Assembly (NCBI RefSeq): GCF_900142465.1
Contig: NZ_FRAX01000002.1
Span: 248,001-312,000 of the forward strand
DNA from: Fibrobacter sp. UWH6
GTDB taxonomy: Bacteria; Fibrobacterota; Fibrobacteria; Fibrobacterales; Fibrobacteraceae
Length of the DNA: 64,000 nt
Direction of reading: 5' to 3'
Under the pieces are notes generated by a model that was not told where the DNA came from, did not search any database, and worked only from the letters and a program-made list of their open reading frames with translations. Below are positions 50,662 to 59,536 of the stretch, piece by piece. The number at the start of each line of letters is the position of its first letter. Within the stretch, counting starts at the first letter, position 1. The translations under genes and the position numbers were made by a program.

Positions 50662-52269
50662 ATGATGAAAATGTTTGGGGCGTTATTTGTTACGTTTGTG
50701 TGCGCGACCCTTATGGGCTGTGGCAGTCACGAACACAAGTATGTGATTGGAATTTCTCAGTGTTCGCTAACGGATTGGCGTTACCAGCTAAAAGATGAGC
50801 TGGTGCTAGCATCCTATTTTAATGAGGATGTGGAAATCCGTATGGCCTTTGCCAACGATGATGATGTACAGCAGAGCCGTCAGATTGATTCTCTTTTGGA
50901 TACAGGATTGGATATCCTGATTGTTTCGCCTAATCAGGTGAAGGGCCTTTCTGGAAGCATGAAGCGGGCCCAGGACATGAAGGTGCCTGTGATCCTTTAT
51001 GACCGCAAGATGAATGACGTGGAATTCGCGGCGTTCATGGGCGCAGACAATTACGCCATCGGAAACATGATGGGGGAGTTTGCGGCGGCTCAGCTGAAGG
51101 GTAAGGGAAACATTGCCGAAATCGGTGGCCTCAAGGGATCCTCGCCGGCTAAGGAACGCCATCAGGGTTTTGCGGATGCCATCAAAAAATATCCGGATCT
51201 GAAAATTGTGGGTTACGCCGAGGGCGACTGGAAGGAAGAATCCGGTGCCAAGGCCATGGAGGAAATCCTCAAGTATTATGATGGCCCCATCGACCTGGTT
51301 TTTGGAGATAACGACCGTATGGCCCTGGGGGCTCGCAAGGTGCTTTCGTCCCGCGAGCAGTCGGACGGTCTGAAAAAAGAAATTCTGTATCTGGGTGTGG
51401 ATGCCCTGCCTATTTCCGATGGCGGTATGGAAAATGTCCGTGATGGTCTGCTGACTGCTTCTGGCATTTACCCCACCTGTGGTGATGAGCTGATTGACCT
51501 TGCCCTGAAGATTCTTCGTGGGGAGCCTTATGAAAAGAACAATGTGCTGGAAACCAGCATTGTTACCAAGGAAAATGCCAATGTTTTGCTGCTTCAATAC
51601 CGCGAAGTCCAAAAAAGGGCGGGCTATATCGCCAAGATGCACAATCTGGTTGGTAAAATCAAGGATGAATCGGAAACTCGAGCCATGCTTAGCATTGCCA
51701 TGTGCCTTTTCACTGGCGTTGTTTTCGTTTTCTTGATCCTGATTATTCATGCAAATCGTGTAAAAGACTGCCTGAATGAGGAACTTCGTCAGAAAAATGA
51801 CGAACTGATCCGCAAAAATGAGGAACTTGATGCTGAAAAGGCCCGTGTGGAACTGCAAAGGGACCAACTTGAGGAACAAAGAGACCAACTTTTGGACGCT
51901 ACGACCCAAACTTTGACTGAAAATCAGCCGGCTGAACCGGAAAAGTCCGCAGAAATCCCTCAAAAGAACGAATTTATGGAGAAATTCCTGTCCTGTGTGG
52001 ATGAAAAGCTGGACAGCCCCACTCTTTCCGTAGAGGATATTAGCCAGGAAATGTGCGTTTCTCGCGTGCAGCTGTACCGCAAGGTGAAAAGTCTGGCCCA
52101 GAAGTCCCCTGTGGAGATTATCCGCGAGCGTCGTCTGCAACGGGCCAGTGAGCTTTTGCAGGATTCGAGCCTCAGTATTTCCGAGGTGGCTTACCGCGTC
52201 GGGTTCTCCGCTCCCTCCTATTTTACCAAGTGCTACAAGGAATTTTTCGGTAAAAATCCCCGTTCCTAG
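50662..52269 (+). CDS. Membrane-anchored sugar-binding/AraC one-component regulator
   Basis: 535 residues from ATG 50662. The start MMKMFGALFVTFVCATLMGC carries a lipobox (LMGC), then a periplasmic-binding-protein domain of the ribose/LacI type (YVIGISQCSLTDWRYQLKDE, ILIVSPNQVKGL, VPVILYDRKMN, IAEIGGLKGS...KERHQGF, DLVFGDNDRMALGA). A membrane helix at about 343-364 (SIAMCLFTGVVFVFLILIIH), a coiled coil to ~415 and a C-terminal AraC DNA-binding domain (VEDISQEMCVSRVQLYRKVK, ISEVAYRVGFSAPSYFTKCY) follow. Thus sugar is sensed outside and DNA bound inside by one chain, without a kinase. A sugar porter follows. Confidence 0.88.
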   Translation: MMKMFGALFVTFVCATLMGCGSHEHKYVIGISQCSLTDWRYQLKDELVLASYFNEDVEIRMAFANDDDVQQSRQIDSLLDTGLDILIVSPNQVKGLSGSMKRAQDMKVPVILYDRKMNDVEFAAFMGADNYAIGNMMGEFAAAQLKGKGNIAEIGGLKGSSPAKERHQGFADAIKKYPDLKIVGYAEGDWKEESGAKAMEEILKYYDGPIDLVFGDNDRMALGARKVLSSREQSDGLKKEILYLGVDALPISDGGMENVRDGLLTASGIYPTCGDELIDLALKILRGEPYEKNNVLETSIVTKENANVLLLQYREVQKRAGYIAKMHNLVGKIKDESETRAMLSIAMCLFTGVVFVFLILIIHANRVKDCLNEELRQKNDELIRKNEELDAEKARVELQRDQLEEQRDQLLDATTQTLTENQPAEPEKSAEIPQKNEFMEKFLSCVDEKLDSPTLSVEDISQEMCVSRVQLYRKVKSLAQKSPVEIIRERRLQRASELLQDSSLSISEVAYRVGFSAPSYFTKCYKEFFGKNPRS

Positions 52270-52286
52270 TGCATAAACAGCAAAAA

Positions 52287-52345
52287 ATGTTACAAAAAGG
52301 CCGAAAAATGTTTCAAGGAAACAAAAGTCCGTGCCTTTGAAACAT
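52287..52345 (+). promoter_or_regulatory. Candidate AraC-type operator half-sites before the sugar porter
   Basis: ATGTTACAA at 52287-52295 and ATGTTTCAA at 52308-52316 are direct repeats spaced exactly 21 bp; TTGAAACAT at 52337-52345 is the exact inverse of the second. 21-bp spaced direct half-sites are the known layout for AraC (araI1/I2). They lie between the fusion regulator stop and the porter ATG 52405. Confidence 0.55.
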
Positions 52346-52404
52346 AATTGATAACGTGACCCCTTGCCTCGGGATAGTTTAAGGGAAAACAAGTGAGGTT
52401 CACC

Positions 52405-53802
52405 ATGGAAAACAGAAAGACATCCAATCTCAAGCACGTTGTGCTGGTTACCCTGTCCGCTGCAATTGGCGGCTTCCTCTTTGGCTTCGACTCCTCCGTG
52501 ATTAACGGTGCAAACGGGGCCCTCAAGGCACACTTTAATGCTACCGACGTCCAGTTGGCTTGGGCTGTGTCCCTGGCTTTGATCGGTGCCGCAGTGGGTG
52601 CCTATTTTGCAGGTCGCCTGGCTGATTCCTTTGGCCGTGTCCGTTGCATGCTGGCTGCTGCCGCCCTCTTCCTGGTCAGTGCCATCGGTTCTGGCGTTCC
52701 TTTTGGAATTCCTGACTTTATTATGTGGCGTGTGATTGGCGGTGTGGGCATCGGCGTTGCAAGTATCATCGCTCCCATCTACATTGCAGAAACTGCTCCC
52801 GCACATCTTCGCGGTCGTCTGGGATCCATGCAGCAGTTCGCTATCGTGATCGGTATCTTTGTGGCTCTGCTTTCCAACTATCTTATCGTGGTGAAGGCTG
52901 GTTCTGCATGTGCTGACTTTATCGGCGGCTGTAAGGCTTGGCAGATCATGTTCTGGGTGGAAGTTATTCCTGCAGCTCTTTATGGTCTCGCAGCCCTCCG
53001 TCTTCCGGAATCTCCCCGCTACCTGGTAAGCAAGGGTCGTCTGGACGAAGCCAAGGAAGTTCTGGCCAAGATTGACTCTGAAGGCGTGGATGCAGAAATC
53101 AACCAGATTCACGAAACTTTCAAGAACGAAAAGCCTGCAAAGCTCAGCGACCTTTTCGAAAAGATTGGCGGCAAGAAGCGCATCGCTCCCATCGTTTGGG
53201 CAGGTCTCGGTCTTGCAGTGCTCCAGCAGTTGGTCGGTATTAACGTCATCTTCTACTACGGCACTATGCTTTGGCAGAGCGTTGGTTTCGGTGAAAGCGA
53301 CGCCTTCCTCACCAGCCTTGTTTCCAGCGGCATCAACCTGACCATGACTATTGCAGCAATCCTCCTGATTGACAAGATTGGCCGTAAGCCGCTCCTCCTC
53401 ATCGGTTCTATCGGCATGGCTGTTACTCTCGGCACTCTCGCCCTCTGCTTCATCTGCGGTGCAGACGCTAGCGGCAGCCTGGTCGGTGCAAGCGGCGTTA
53501 TCGCCCTCATCGCAGCAAACCTCTATGTGACCTTCTTCGCTGCCACTTGGGGCCCGGTCATGTGGGTGATGCTTGGCGAAATGTTCAACAACCGCATCCG
53601 TGCCGTGGCAATCTCCGTGTGCGGCTTGGCTCAGTGGGGCGCAAACTTTGTGGTCAGCTGGTCCTTCCCGGTTCTCACCGGCAAGAATGGAATTGGCGTT
53701 GGCCCCACCTATGTGCTCTACACTCTCTTCGCCACCATCAGCATCTTCTTTGTCGCAAAGTTCATTACTGAAACCAAGGGCAAGACCTTGGAAAGCATGT
53801 AA
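52405..53802 (+). CDS. MFS sugar porter
   Basis: 465 residues from ATG 52405 (GTG 52393 is less likely). Twelve membrane helices with sugar-porter motifs: GGFLFGFDSSVINGA, GRLADSFGRV, RVIGGVGIGVASIIAPIYIA, RLPESPRYL, QQLVGINVIFYYG, DKIGRKPLL and the end TETKGKTLESM. This subfamily (XylE, GalP, Glf) imports hexoses or pentoses by proton symport or facilitated diffusion. It is 135 bp downstream of the sugar-sensing regulator with candidate operators in between, so it is probably its target. The substrate cannot be read from sequence. Confidence 0.92.
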   Translation: MENRKTSNLKHVVLVTLSAAIGGFLFGFDSSVINGANGALKAHFNATDVQLAWAVSLALIGAAVGAYFAGRLADSFGRVRCMLAAAALFLVSAIGSGVPFGIPDFIMWRVIGGVGIGVASIIAPIYIAETAPAHLRGRLGSMQQFAIVIGIFVALLSNYLIVVKAGSACADFIGGCKAWQIMFWVEVIPAALYGLAALRLPESPRYLVSKGRLDEAKEVLAKIDSEGVDAEINQIHETFKNEKPAKLSDLFEKIGGKKRIAPIVWAGLGLAVLQQLVGINVIFYYGTMLWQSVGFGESDAFLTSLVSSGINLTMTIAAILLIDKIGRKPLLLIGSIGMAVTLGTLALCFICGADASGSLVGASGVIALIAANLYVTFFAATWGPVMWVMLGEMFNNRIRAVAISVCGLAQWGANFVVSWSFPVLTGKNGIGVGPTYVLYTLFATISIFFVAKFITETKGKTLESM

Positions 53803-53830
53803 TCAGAAACTCCAATCAGAGTCCTCCTTA

Positions 53831-53866
53831 AAAAGGCCCTCGCATCACATGGTGCGGGGGTCTTTT
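53831..53866 (+). terminator. Terminator of the sugar porter gene
   Basis: A stem of 10-11 bp pairs GGCCCTCGCA with TGCGGGGGTC (two G-U pairs), followed by TTTT. Confidence 0.7.
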
Positions 53867-53930
53867 GGTGTTTTAATTAGTCATCGAAACCCACCTCTGA
53901 ATGAATTAACTTTTTCTATCTTTCTTTCAT

Positions 53931-56135
53931 ATGTACGATCCTCGATTTTTACCTATCTGCAAAGAAGACCTGGACGAACTTGGCTGGGATTATGTTGACG
54001 TCATCGTGATAAGCGCTGACTGTTATGTGGATCATCCTAGCTTTGGCCACGCCGTGGTGGCAAGGCTTTTTGAGCACGAGGGTTTGAGGGTCGCTATTTT
54101 GCCGCAGCCTAACTGGCGCGACGACCTTCGCGATTTCAAGAAGTTGGGTAAGCCCCGTCTGTTCTTCGCCATCAGTAGCGGCATGGACAGTATGGTGAAC
54201 CATTACACGGCTGGTAAGCGCCTCCGTCATGACGACGCCTTTACCGCTGGCAACAAGGCCGGTTTCCGTCCGGATTACGCCACCTACACTTACGCGAAGA
54301 TTGTGAAGATGCTTTACCCCGATGTGCCACTTCTGATTGGCGGTCTGGAAAGCAGCCTTCGTCGCGTCACCCATTACGATTACTGGAGCGATAGACTGAA
54401 GCCCAGCATTTTGGCTGAAACGGAAGCCGATATTCTGGTGTACGGCATGGGCGAAAAACCCCTGAAGGAAATCGTAAGACTTTTGAAGAAGGGCGTTCCC
54501 TTCAGCAGCCTGAAGAATATTCCCCAGACGGCGGTTCTTGTGAACAAGGGCGAATTGCCCACACCAGGCAAGCACAAGGAACTGGGAACCACCTGGGAAG
54601 ACCTGCGCCTGCCAAGCCACGAAGAATGTGTAGCCAGCAAGAAAACGCAAATCCAGAGCTACAACAAGGTGGACATCGAATGCAACAAGATGTTCCAACG
54701 CCGTGTTTTGCAAGACGTTGGCGACAAGACCGTTGTCATTAACCCCGCCTACCCGCCCATGGAATACGGCGAACTGGATGAAAGTTTTGAATACCCCTAT
54801 GCACGAGCCCCCCACCCCCGCTACAAGAAGCGCGGTGACGTTCCTGCATTCGAGATGATCAAGTACAGCATCAACACCCACCGCGGCTGTTTTGGCGGAT
54901 GTAGTTTCTGCGCCATTAACGCACAGCAAGGCAAGTTTATTGCCAGCCGTAGCCGCGAGAGCATTTTGCGGGAAGTAGAAATCGTTACCCAGATGGAAGG
55001 CTTTGCAGGTACCATTACGGACCTGGGCGGTCCCAGCGCCAACATGTACAAGATGCGGGGCAAGGATCGTAGCCGCTGTTCAAAGTGTGCGCGCCCCAGT
55101 TGCTGTACCCCCAATATTTGCGACAACATGAATACAAGTCATCGGGAACTGATCGACTTGTACCGCGAAGTCCGCAACCACCCCAAGGTAAAGCACCTGT
55201 TCATTGGCAGCGGTGTTCGTTACGACTTGCTCTTGCAGGAAAACTGCGATGAAAAGATCAAGAAGGAACACGAGGAATACGCTCGTGACCTAATCGACTA
55301 CCACGTCAGTGGCCGCTTGAAAGTGGCACCGGAACATACGGTGGAAGCGGTTCTGAAATTGATTCGCAAGCCTAGCTTTACGCTGTTCCACAAGTTCAAG
55401 GAATTCTTTGACGAGGAATGCAAGCGCATCGGCAAGAAACAGCAACTGATTCCTTACTTTATCAGTAGTCATCCAGGCTGTACCGAAGCCGACATGGCGG
55501 AGCTGGCCTTGGAAACAAAGCAATTGGGATTCCAGTTGGAGCAGGTCCAGGACTTTACGCCGACGCCCATGACCATCGCCACGGAAATGTTCTATGCCGA
55601 AATGAAACCGGATGGAACGCCCCTGTATGTGGCAAAAACTCCGGAACAGAAAAAGAGTCAGAAGCAGTTCTTCTTCTGGTACATTCCTGAGAACCGCCCG
55701 CAGATCCGCGCCACCTTGGAACGCCTCAAACTGGGCAAAATCGGACGTCTCCTTTTAAGCCGCACGGCTATCGCCGAAGGTAAGAGCTTCAGCCCCAGCA
55801 AGGAACGTGAAGAAAATCCGGAATTCCGCGAAAAGGATTTGCAGAAGCGAGCCGAACGCAGCAGCCTTTCCATCGTCCCGCAAAAGTCTGGCGAGAAGGG
55901 CCGCTGGGAAAACTCCGCCCGCCGCGAACGCAGACAGGCCGAATTTGGAGACAAGACCTGGACTCCAAAACACGAACGCCGTGAGGGTCGACGGGACGAT
56001 TACCGTCCTGATGATCGTCGCGACAATGGCTCCCGCAATAAGTTCGGTCAGCAAAGAAGCAACACGAACAATCCCCCCCGTAGAAGAGACGATAGCCCCG
56101 TCCACTTCACGTCAAAACGAAGATTCGGTAGATGA
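53931..56135 (+). CDS. ygiQ: YgiQ-family radical SAM protein
   Basis: 734 residues. DVIVISADCYVDHPSFGHAV and KPRLFFAISSGMDSMVNHYT are the family's B12-binding-like N-terminal region, IGGLESSLRRVTHYDYWSD is strongly conserved, and RGCFGGCSFC gives the CxxxCxxC 4Fe-4S cluster site. A second Cys cluster (RCSKCARPSCCTPNICDNM) and VSGRLKVAPEHTVE follow. From about 640 the tail is Arg/Asp/Asn-rich low complexity. Function of the family is unsettled. Monocistronic, ended by a terminator. Confidence 0.93.
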   Translation: MYDPRFLPICKEDLDELGWDYVDVIVISADCYVDHPSFGHAVVARLFEHEGLRVAILPQPNWRDDLRDFKKLGKPRLFFAISSGMDSMVNHYTAGKRLRHDDAFTAGNKAGFRPDYATYTYAKIVKMLYPDVPLLIGGLESSLRRVTHYDYWSDRLKPSILAETEADILVYGMGEKPLKEIVRLLKKGVPFSSLKNIPQTAVLVNKGELPTPGKHKELGTTWEDLRLPSHEECVASKKTQIQSYNKVDIECNKMFQRRVLQDVGDKTVVINPAYPPMEYGELDESFEYPYARAPHPRYKKRGDVPAFEMIKYSINTHRGCFGGCSFCAINAQQGKFIASRSRESILREVEIVTQMEGFAGTITDLGGPSANMYKMRGKDRSRCSKCARPSCCTPNICDNMNTSHRELIDLYREVRNHPKVKHLFIGSGVRYDLLLQENCDEKIKKEHEEYARDLIDYHVSGRLKVAPEHTVEAVLKLIRKPSFTLFHKFKEFFDEECKRIGKKQQLIPYFISSHPGCTEADMAELALETKQLGFQLEQVQDFTPTPMTIATEMFYAEMKPDGTPLYVAKTPEQKKSQKQFFFWYIPENRPQIRATLERLKLGKIGRLLLSRTAIAEGKSFSPSKEREENPEFREKDLQKRAERSSLSIVPQKSGEKGRWENSARRERRQAEFGDKTWTPKHERREGRRDDYRPDDRRDNGSRNKFGQQRSNTNNPPRRRDDSPVHFTSKRRFGR

Positions 56136-56139
56136 TTTT

Positions 56140-56171
56140 AAAGCCTTTCGGGAAATCCGAAAGGCTTTTTT
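56140..56171 (+). terminator. ygiQ terminator
   Basis: AAGCCTTTCGG-GAAAT-CCGAAAGGCTT followed by TTTTTC; eleven-bp perfect stem. Confidence 0.88.
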
Positions 56172-56245
56172 CATATGGTATTCCTAAAAAAACATTACAA
56201 TATTATATTAACAGTTAAAGTTTTCTTTACAAAGGATCCATTGAA

Positions 56246-56773
56246 ATGAATAAACTTGTCACACTCACCTTGGCTGCAGCGTCCGCCATCGCCATGAGCG
56301 GCTGCGCTTCCAGTTCATCCATCAAAGTCACGGAGATCAACTCCCTTAACCACGAACAGGCCGCACATCTTCGTGCCAAGGGTGTTGCCAACATGAAGAC
56401 CCTGGGTCCCGTGTTCGTCAAGACCGAAGACCGCTGCTCCCTGGCTGATATTGCCAAGTCCGCCAGCGCCAAGTACAAGAACGTCTCCGACCTGGTGAAC
56501 ATCCGTATGGAAGAAACGGAACAGGTTTCCGGATCAAGCACCACTTATTCCTGCAAGTCCTCTGCACTGGCCGTCAACTACCAGATCGTGACTCCGGAAG
56601 AAGCTAAGCAGTGGCGCGCCCTCTTTGCCGAAAAGAGCGAGACCGTTATTGAAGAAGCTCCGGCAGAAGTCGCACCCACCGCAGTGCCCGAAAATCAGGA
56701 TTACGAAAATACCGAAGCAGCTGAACAGCCTGCAGAAACTGAAGCCGCAACTAACGGTTTCTACGTAAGATAA
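56246..56773 (+). CDS. Lipoprotein, first of a paralogous pair
   Basis: 175 residues; AAAGGA upstream. The signal MNKLVTLTLAAASAIAMSGC gives lipid Cys20. The core DRCSLADIAKSASAKYKNVS and LVNIRMEETEQVSGSSTTYS CKSSALAVNY matches the next gene in the pattern K-x-Y-x4-D-x2-N-x2-MEETE-x3-GS-x2-TYSCK-x-S-x-LA-x2-Y. The two Cys of the core probably form a disulfide. Acidic Pro/Glu-rich C-terminus. No known family recognised; envelope location inferred. Confidence 0.75.
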   Translation: MNKLVTLTLAAASAIAMSGCASSSSIKVTEINSLNHEQAAHLRAKGVANMKTLGPVFVKTEDRCSLADIAKSASAKYKNVSDLVNIRMEETEQVSGSSTTYSCKSSALAVNYQIVTPEEAKQWRALFAEKSETVIEEAPAEVAPTAVPENQDYENTEAAEQPAETEAATNGFYVR

Positions 56774-56794
56774 GACGAAAGGAAGGTATTCACT

Positions 56795-57316
56795 ATGAAA
56801 ATCAAAGCTCTTTTACTCGCTGCTCTCAGCACTCTCATGCTTTCCGGTTGTGCACTGATCAAAAGCAACAACACTAAGGTTATCAGCCCCATCGAACCGG
56901 TAAGCAACGCCGCCTTCGAAGCTTACGGTAACGAACGTATCGATGTTCTGGGCATGGCAGCCACCAAGGCAGACGGTCCCTGCTCCGCTGTGGAATTCTT
57001 CAAGTTCATCACCAAGCTCTACCCCGATGCAGACGACATGATCAACGTCCACATGGAAGAAACCGAAATTACCAAGGGTTCTACCAAGACCTACAGCTGT
57101 AAGTACTCCGGTCTGGCAATCGCCTACACTCCGCTTACCCTCAACGAAAGCATCGCCTGGAAGAAGTCCGAACAGGTTGAAGAGAAGCCTCTTCCCGTAA
57201 AGACCGAAATCAAGGAAGTTCCTGTTCCTGCCTGCACTCCCTGCGCATGCGTTACTTGCGGATGCCAGCCCTGCAGCAACATCAACCCGAACAACTACTA
57301 CAAGCCCGAAAACTAA
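56795..57316 (+). CDS. Lipoprotein, second of a paralogous pair, with Cys-rich tail
   Basis: 173 residues, 21 bp after its paralogue with GAAAGGAAGG upstream. MKIKALLLAALSTLMLSGC gives lipid Cys19. The core GPCSAVEFFKFITKLYPDAD and MINVHMEETEITKGSTKTYS CKYSGLAIAY parallels the preceding gene. The tail CTPCACVTCGCQPC packs six Cys in 14 residues, which could bind metal or form disulfides. The outer-membrane protein gene that follows is 28 bp away, so the three genes may form one envelope unit. Confidence 0.75.
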   Translation: MKIKALLLAALSTLMLSGCALIKSNNTKVISPIEPVSNAAFEAYGNERIDVLGMAATKADGPCSAVEFFKFITKLYPDADDMINVHMEETEITKGSTKTYSCKYSGLAIAYTPLTLNESIAWKKSEQVEEKPLPVKTEIKEVPVPACTPCACVTCGCQPCSNINPNNYYKPEN

Positions 57317-57344
57317 TCCTAATTCCAGATAGAGAGATATTCCC

Positions 57345-58154
57345 ATGTCTAAAAAGATCATCGTTTCTACACTCCTCGGTGCAAGCCTGTCCTTTGCCAC
57401 ATGGGGATACTTCCCTCTGCAGGAATCAGATAAGGGCCTTCAGGTAAAGGCAAGTTTTAACCTCGGCACAGGTGATAACCCCATCGCATTCGGATTGGGA
57501 GCAAGGTATGTTCTTGGATCCTCTTTCGAAATTTCCCTGATGGATATCGGTTTTGTCTCCGGGGATAAAATTCCCCTGGATCTTGAGAGTTATGGCGACA
57601 ACGAACTTCCCACCAACTCCGGATTAATGAATCCCGTCTTGGGCGTCCGTTACCAGTTTACAAGAAAGTTCGGGGCCTTTGTCGACCTGGCCATTCCCTT
57701 TGACTCCCAGGAATTCGCTCCCGGTTACATCTACTTGGGCATTCAAAAAGCCTTTACCCTGAACAGGCATTTTGCATGGGGAAATGAAGTCGGTTACAAA
57801 AGCTTTTTCGCAGTCAGCAGCGAGACTTACTACGGCGACACAGAAGATGTCACAAGGGGATCTCAAGTTTTGGTGGCCACAGAGCTGGACTTCAACAAGA
57901 ATCCTAATTTCATCTGGTTCGTAGGCGGCAAGGTCTCTTGGAACATTTCCGAAACCAATGGCGAAGCTAGAATTGACGGCACCCACAATCTCGGTGAAGA
58001 GGGAGATACGGGTATCGACGTCTTCGCAGGTGCGAGCTACAAAATCAACCCAAACCTCGCCATCGAAGAAGAATTTTCCATGACACTCCTAGGAAGTGGA
58101 GAATTCGACAAGTCCGGCTTGAACTTTAAAACTAGCGCAAAATACGCTTTTTAG
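57345..58154 (+). CDS. Putative outer-membrane beta-barrel protein
   Basis: 269 residues. The signal MSKKIIVSTLLGASLSFA precedes alternating-strand segments (LQVKASFNLGTGDNPIAFGL, FEISLMDIGFVSGD, VLGVRYQFTRKFGAFVDLAI, IEEEFSMTLLGSGEF) ending FKTSAKYAF, the aromatic C-terminus expected for barrels inserted by BamA. No specific family; probably a small porin-like or structural barrel. Its 3' end overlaps the spurious tail of the truncated transposase gene on the other strand. Confidence 0.72.
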   Translation: MSKKIIVSTLLGASLSFATWGYFPLQESDKGLQVKASFNLGTGDNPIAFGLGARYVLGSSFEISLMDIGFVSGDKIPLDLESYGDNELPTNSGLMNPVLGVRYQFTRKFGAFVDLAIPFDSQEFAPGYIYLGIQKAFTLNRHFAWGNEVGYKSFFAVSSETYYGDTEDVTRGSQVLVATELDFNKNPNFIWFVGGKVSWNISETNGEARIDGTHNLGEEGDTGIDVFAGASYKINPNLAIEEEFSMTLLGSGEFDKSGLNFKTSAKYAF

Positions 58155-58515
58155 AAAAAGCCCCCAAAGGCATCATTTTAAAGTAACCTCGACACCAAAA
58201 TACCCTATTCCGGTACTTATTCTGCAATTCCGGGATTATGTCATACAATTCTAGACTGCTCTTGCCCTTTAAATACCCCATGAAACTCGAAACGGAAAGT
58301 TTCGGCGGTATGGCAACCAACATGTGAATGTGATCAGGGCAGACTTCAGCCTCAATTATCTCCACATCTTTCCATTCGCATAATTTTCTAAGAATTCCTC
58401 CCACAAGTTCTCTTTTCTGATTGTAGAGAATCTTCCTTCTGTACTTAGGCGCGAACACAATATGGTACTTGCAATTCCATGTGGTATGAGCAGTCGATTT
58501 ATTTCTATCATTCAT
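58132..58515 (-). pseudogene. tnpA: IS200/IS605 TnpA transposase, C-terminally truncated
   Basis: 127 codons. TAHTTWNCKYHIVFAPKYRR, VEIIEAEVCPDHIHMLVAIP (the HUH metal site), VSSFMGYLKGKSSLELYD and RVFWCRGYF are IS200-type. After GYF (near 58197) the frame runs into the terminal sequence of the neighbouring gene (KMMPLGAFSKKRILR), whereas the family continues with a helix that carries the catalytic Tyr. The active Tyr is therefore missing and the product cannot transpose by itself. Confidence 0.85.
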
Positions 58516-58650
58516 TTTATATCCTTTGATTTTATTGTGATGCAGCTTGCAGACCGCATTTCAATATTAATCAAAGGATTTCTTTCTCCCATGACCGCCA
58601 GAAGGCTTTTACGGAACTACCGGCCTAGCCGGTAGTTTTCTTTATACAAA
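58197..58650 (-). mobile_element. Remnant of an IS200-type element
   Basis: It spans the truncated tnpA and its 5' end with the hairpin at 58615-58640. The 3' end of the element is lost at the junction near 58197. The exact ends cannot be fixed without a full copy to compare. Confidence 0.6.
58615..58640 (+). terminator. Hairpin at the 5' end of the IS200-type element
   Basis: AACTACCGGC-CTA-GCCGGTAGTT, ten-bp perfect stem. On plus it is followed by TTCTTT. In IS200 elements a 5' hairpin blocks transcription from outside; it may also end prmA transcripts. Confidence 0.65.
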
Positions 58651-58667
58651 CACCCTCAGCGTCTCAC

Positions 58668-59510
58668 TCAGGAGCGTGCAAGCACGCTCCACCACTCACC
58701 AGAAATTCTTTCCTTCTGGACGGTGAAGCCGGCTTCTTCAAACCATTTCAGGATGTAGTCCTTTTCGGTCAGGAGCTGGCCGGAAATGATGATCTGGCCA
58801 CCGGGAGCTAGCAGGTCTTCCATGTCGTCGCGCATGGGCCACAGTTCGCTGCGGATCATGTTGCAGAGCAGCACGTCGAACTTTACGCCATCCTTGAAGG
58901 AATCCAAAAAGCCCAGCACGCATTCGCTGTGATCAAAACCGTTACGTTCAAAATTTTCGGTAATGCAGGGAATAGTCAGCGGATCGATTTCGGTTCCTAC
59001 GGCAAGCTTTGCACCCTTGCGGCGGGCGAACATAGCCAGGATGCCAGTACCCGTACCGATGTCCAGAACGGTCTTTCCGTTGAAATCGATTTCTTCCATC
59101 AGATGGGCGCAGCTGCTGGTGGTATCGTGTTCGCCGGTACCGAAGGCGGTCTTCGCCTCAAGTTCCAGAACAACGGTCTGCGGATCTTCGGGAGTATATT
59201 CAACCCAAGGCGGACGCACCACCAGATGGGGGCTCACGGAAACAGGCTGGGCACGGTCACGCCACCACTTGTCCCAATCCTTGGCTTCTTCTTCGGTGAC
59301 TTCAAAATGATACTGGGGGAACTCGGCCACAATACGGTCGCGTTCTTCCTTATCGCCGGTATAGAAGCAGAAGTCGGTACGACCATCTTCCACCGGATCC
59401 AATTCTTCGAGAGTAGCAACACCGGCTTCAAAAAGCAGGTAGCTTGCGATTTCATATTCTTCTACCGGGCAGTAGCCCTGTGCCTTATACCAAGTATCAA
59501 TTTTCTGCAT
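58668..59510 (-). CDS. prmA: Ribosomal protein L11 methyltransferase PrmA
   Basis: 280 residues. The N-terminal substrate domain (EYEIASYLLFEAGVATLEEL, DWDKWWRDRAQPVSVSPHLV) is followed by AFGTGEHDTTSSCAHLME and VLDIGTGTGILAMFARRKGA, the S-adenosylmethionine motif I with the FGTGxH signature of PrmA, then LLCNMIRSELWP (NPPY-like). It trimethylates L11 of the large subunit. The N(I/P) catalytic loop reads CNMIR, slightly unusual. Divergent from the Fic gene with 26 bp between starts. Confidence 0.9.
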   Translation of the reverse strand: MQKIDTWYKAQGYCPVEEYEIASYLLFEAGVATLEELDPVEDGRTDFCFYTGDKEERDRIVAEFPQYHFEVTEEEAKDWDKWWRDRAQPVSVSPHLVVRPPWVEYTPEDPQTVVLELEAKTAFGTGEHDTTSSCAHLMEEIDFNGKTVLDIGTGTGILAMFARRKGAKLAVGTEIDPLTIPCITENFERNGFDHSECVLGFLDSFKDGVKFDVLLCNMIRSELWPMRDDMEDLLAPGGQIIISGQLLTEKDYILKWFEEAGFTVQKERISGEWWSVLARS

Positions 59511-59536
59511 GGTTAAAATTTAATATTTTTTCGTCA

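Noticed and set aside
50806-53112. 768-codon open frame on the minus strand
   Set aside because: It is antisense to the PBP-AraC fusion and the sugar porter, whose domains are clear. It has no recognisable motif and looks like the mirror of biased codons.
59444-59536. N-terminal extension of the Fic gene
   Set aside because: It overlaps the start of prmA and adds no recognisable sequence; ATG 59537 begins the DUF4172-like domain.
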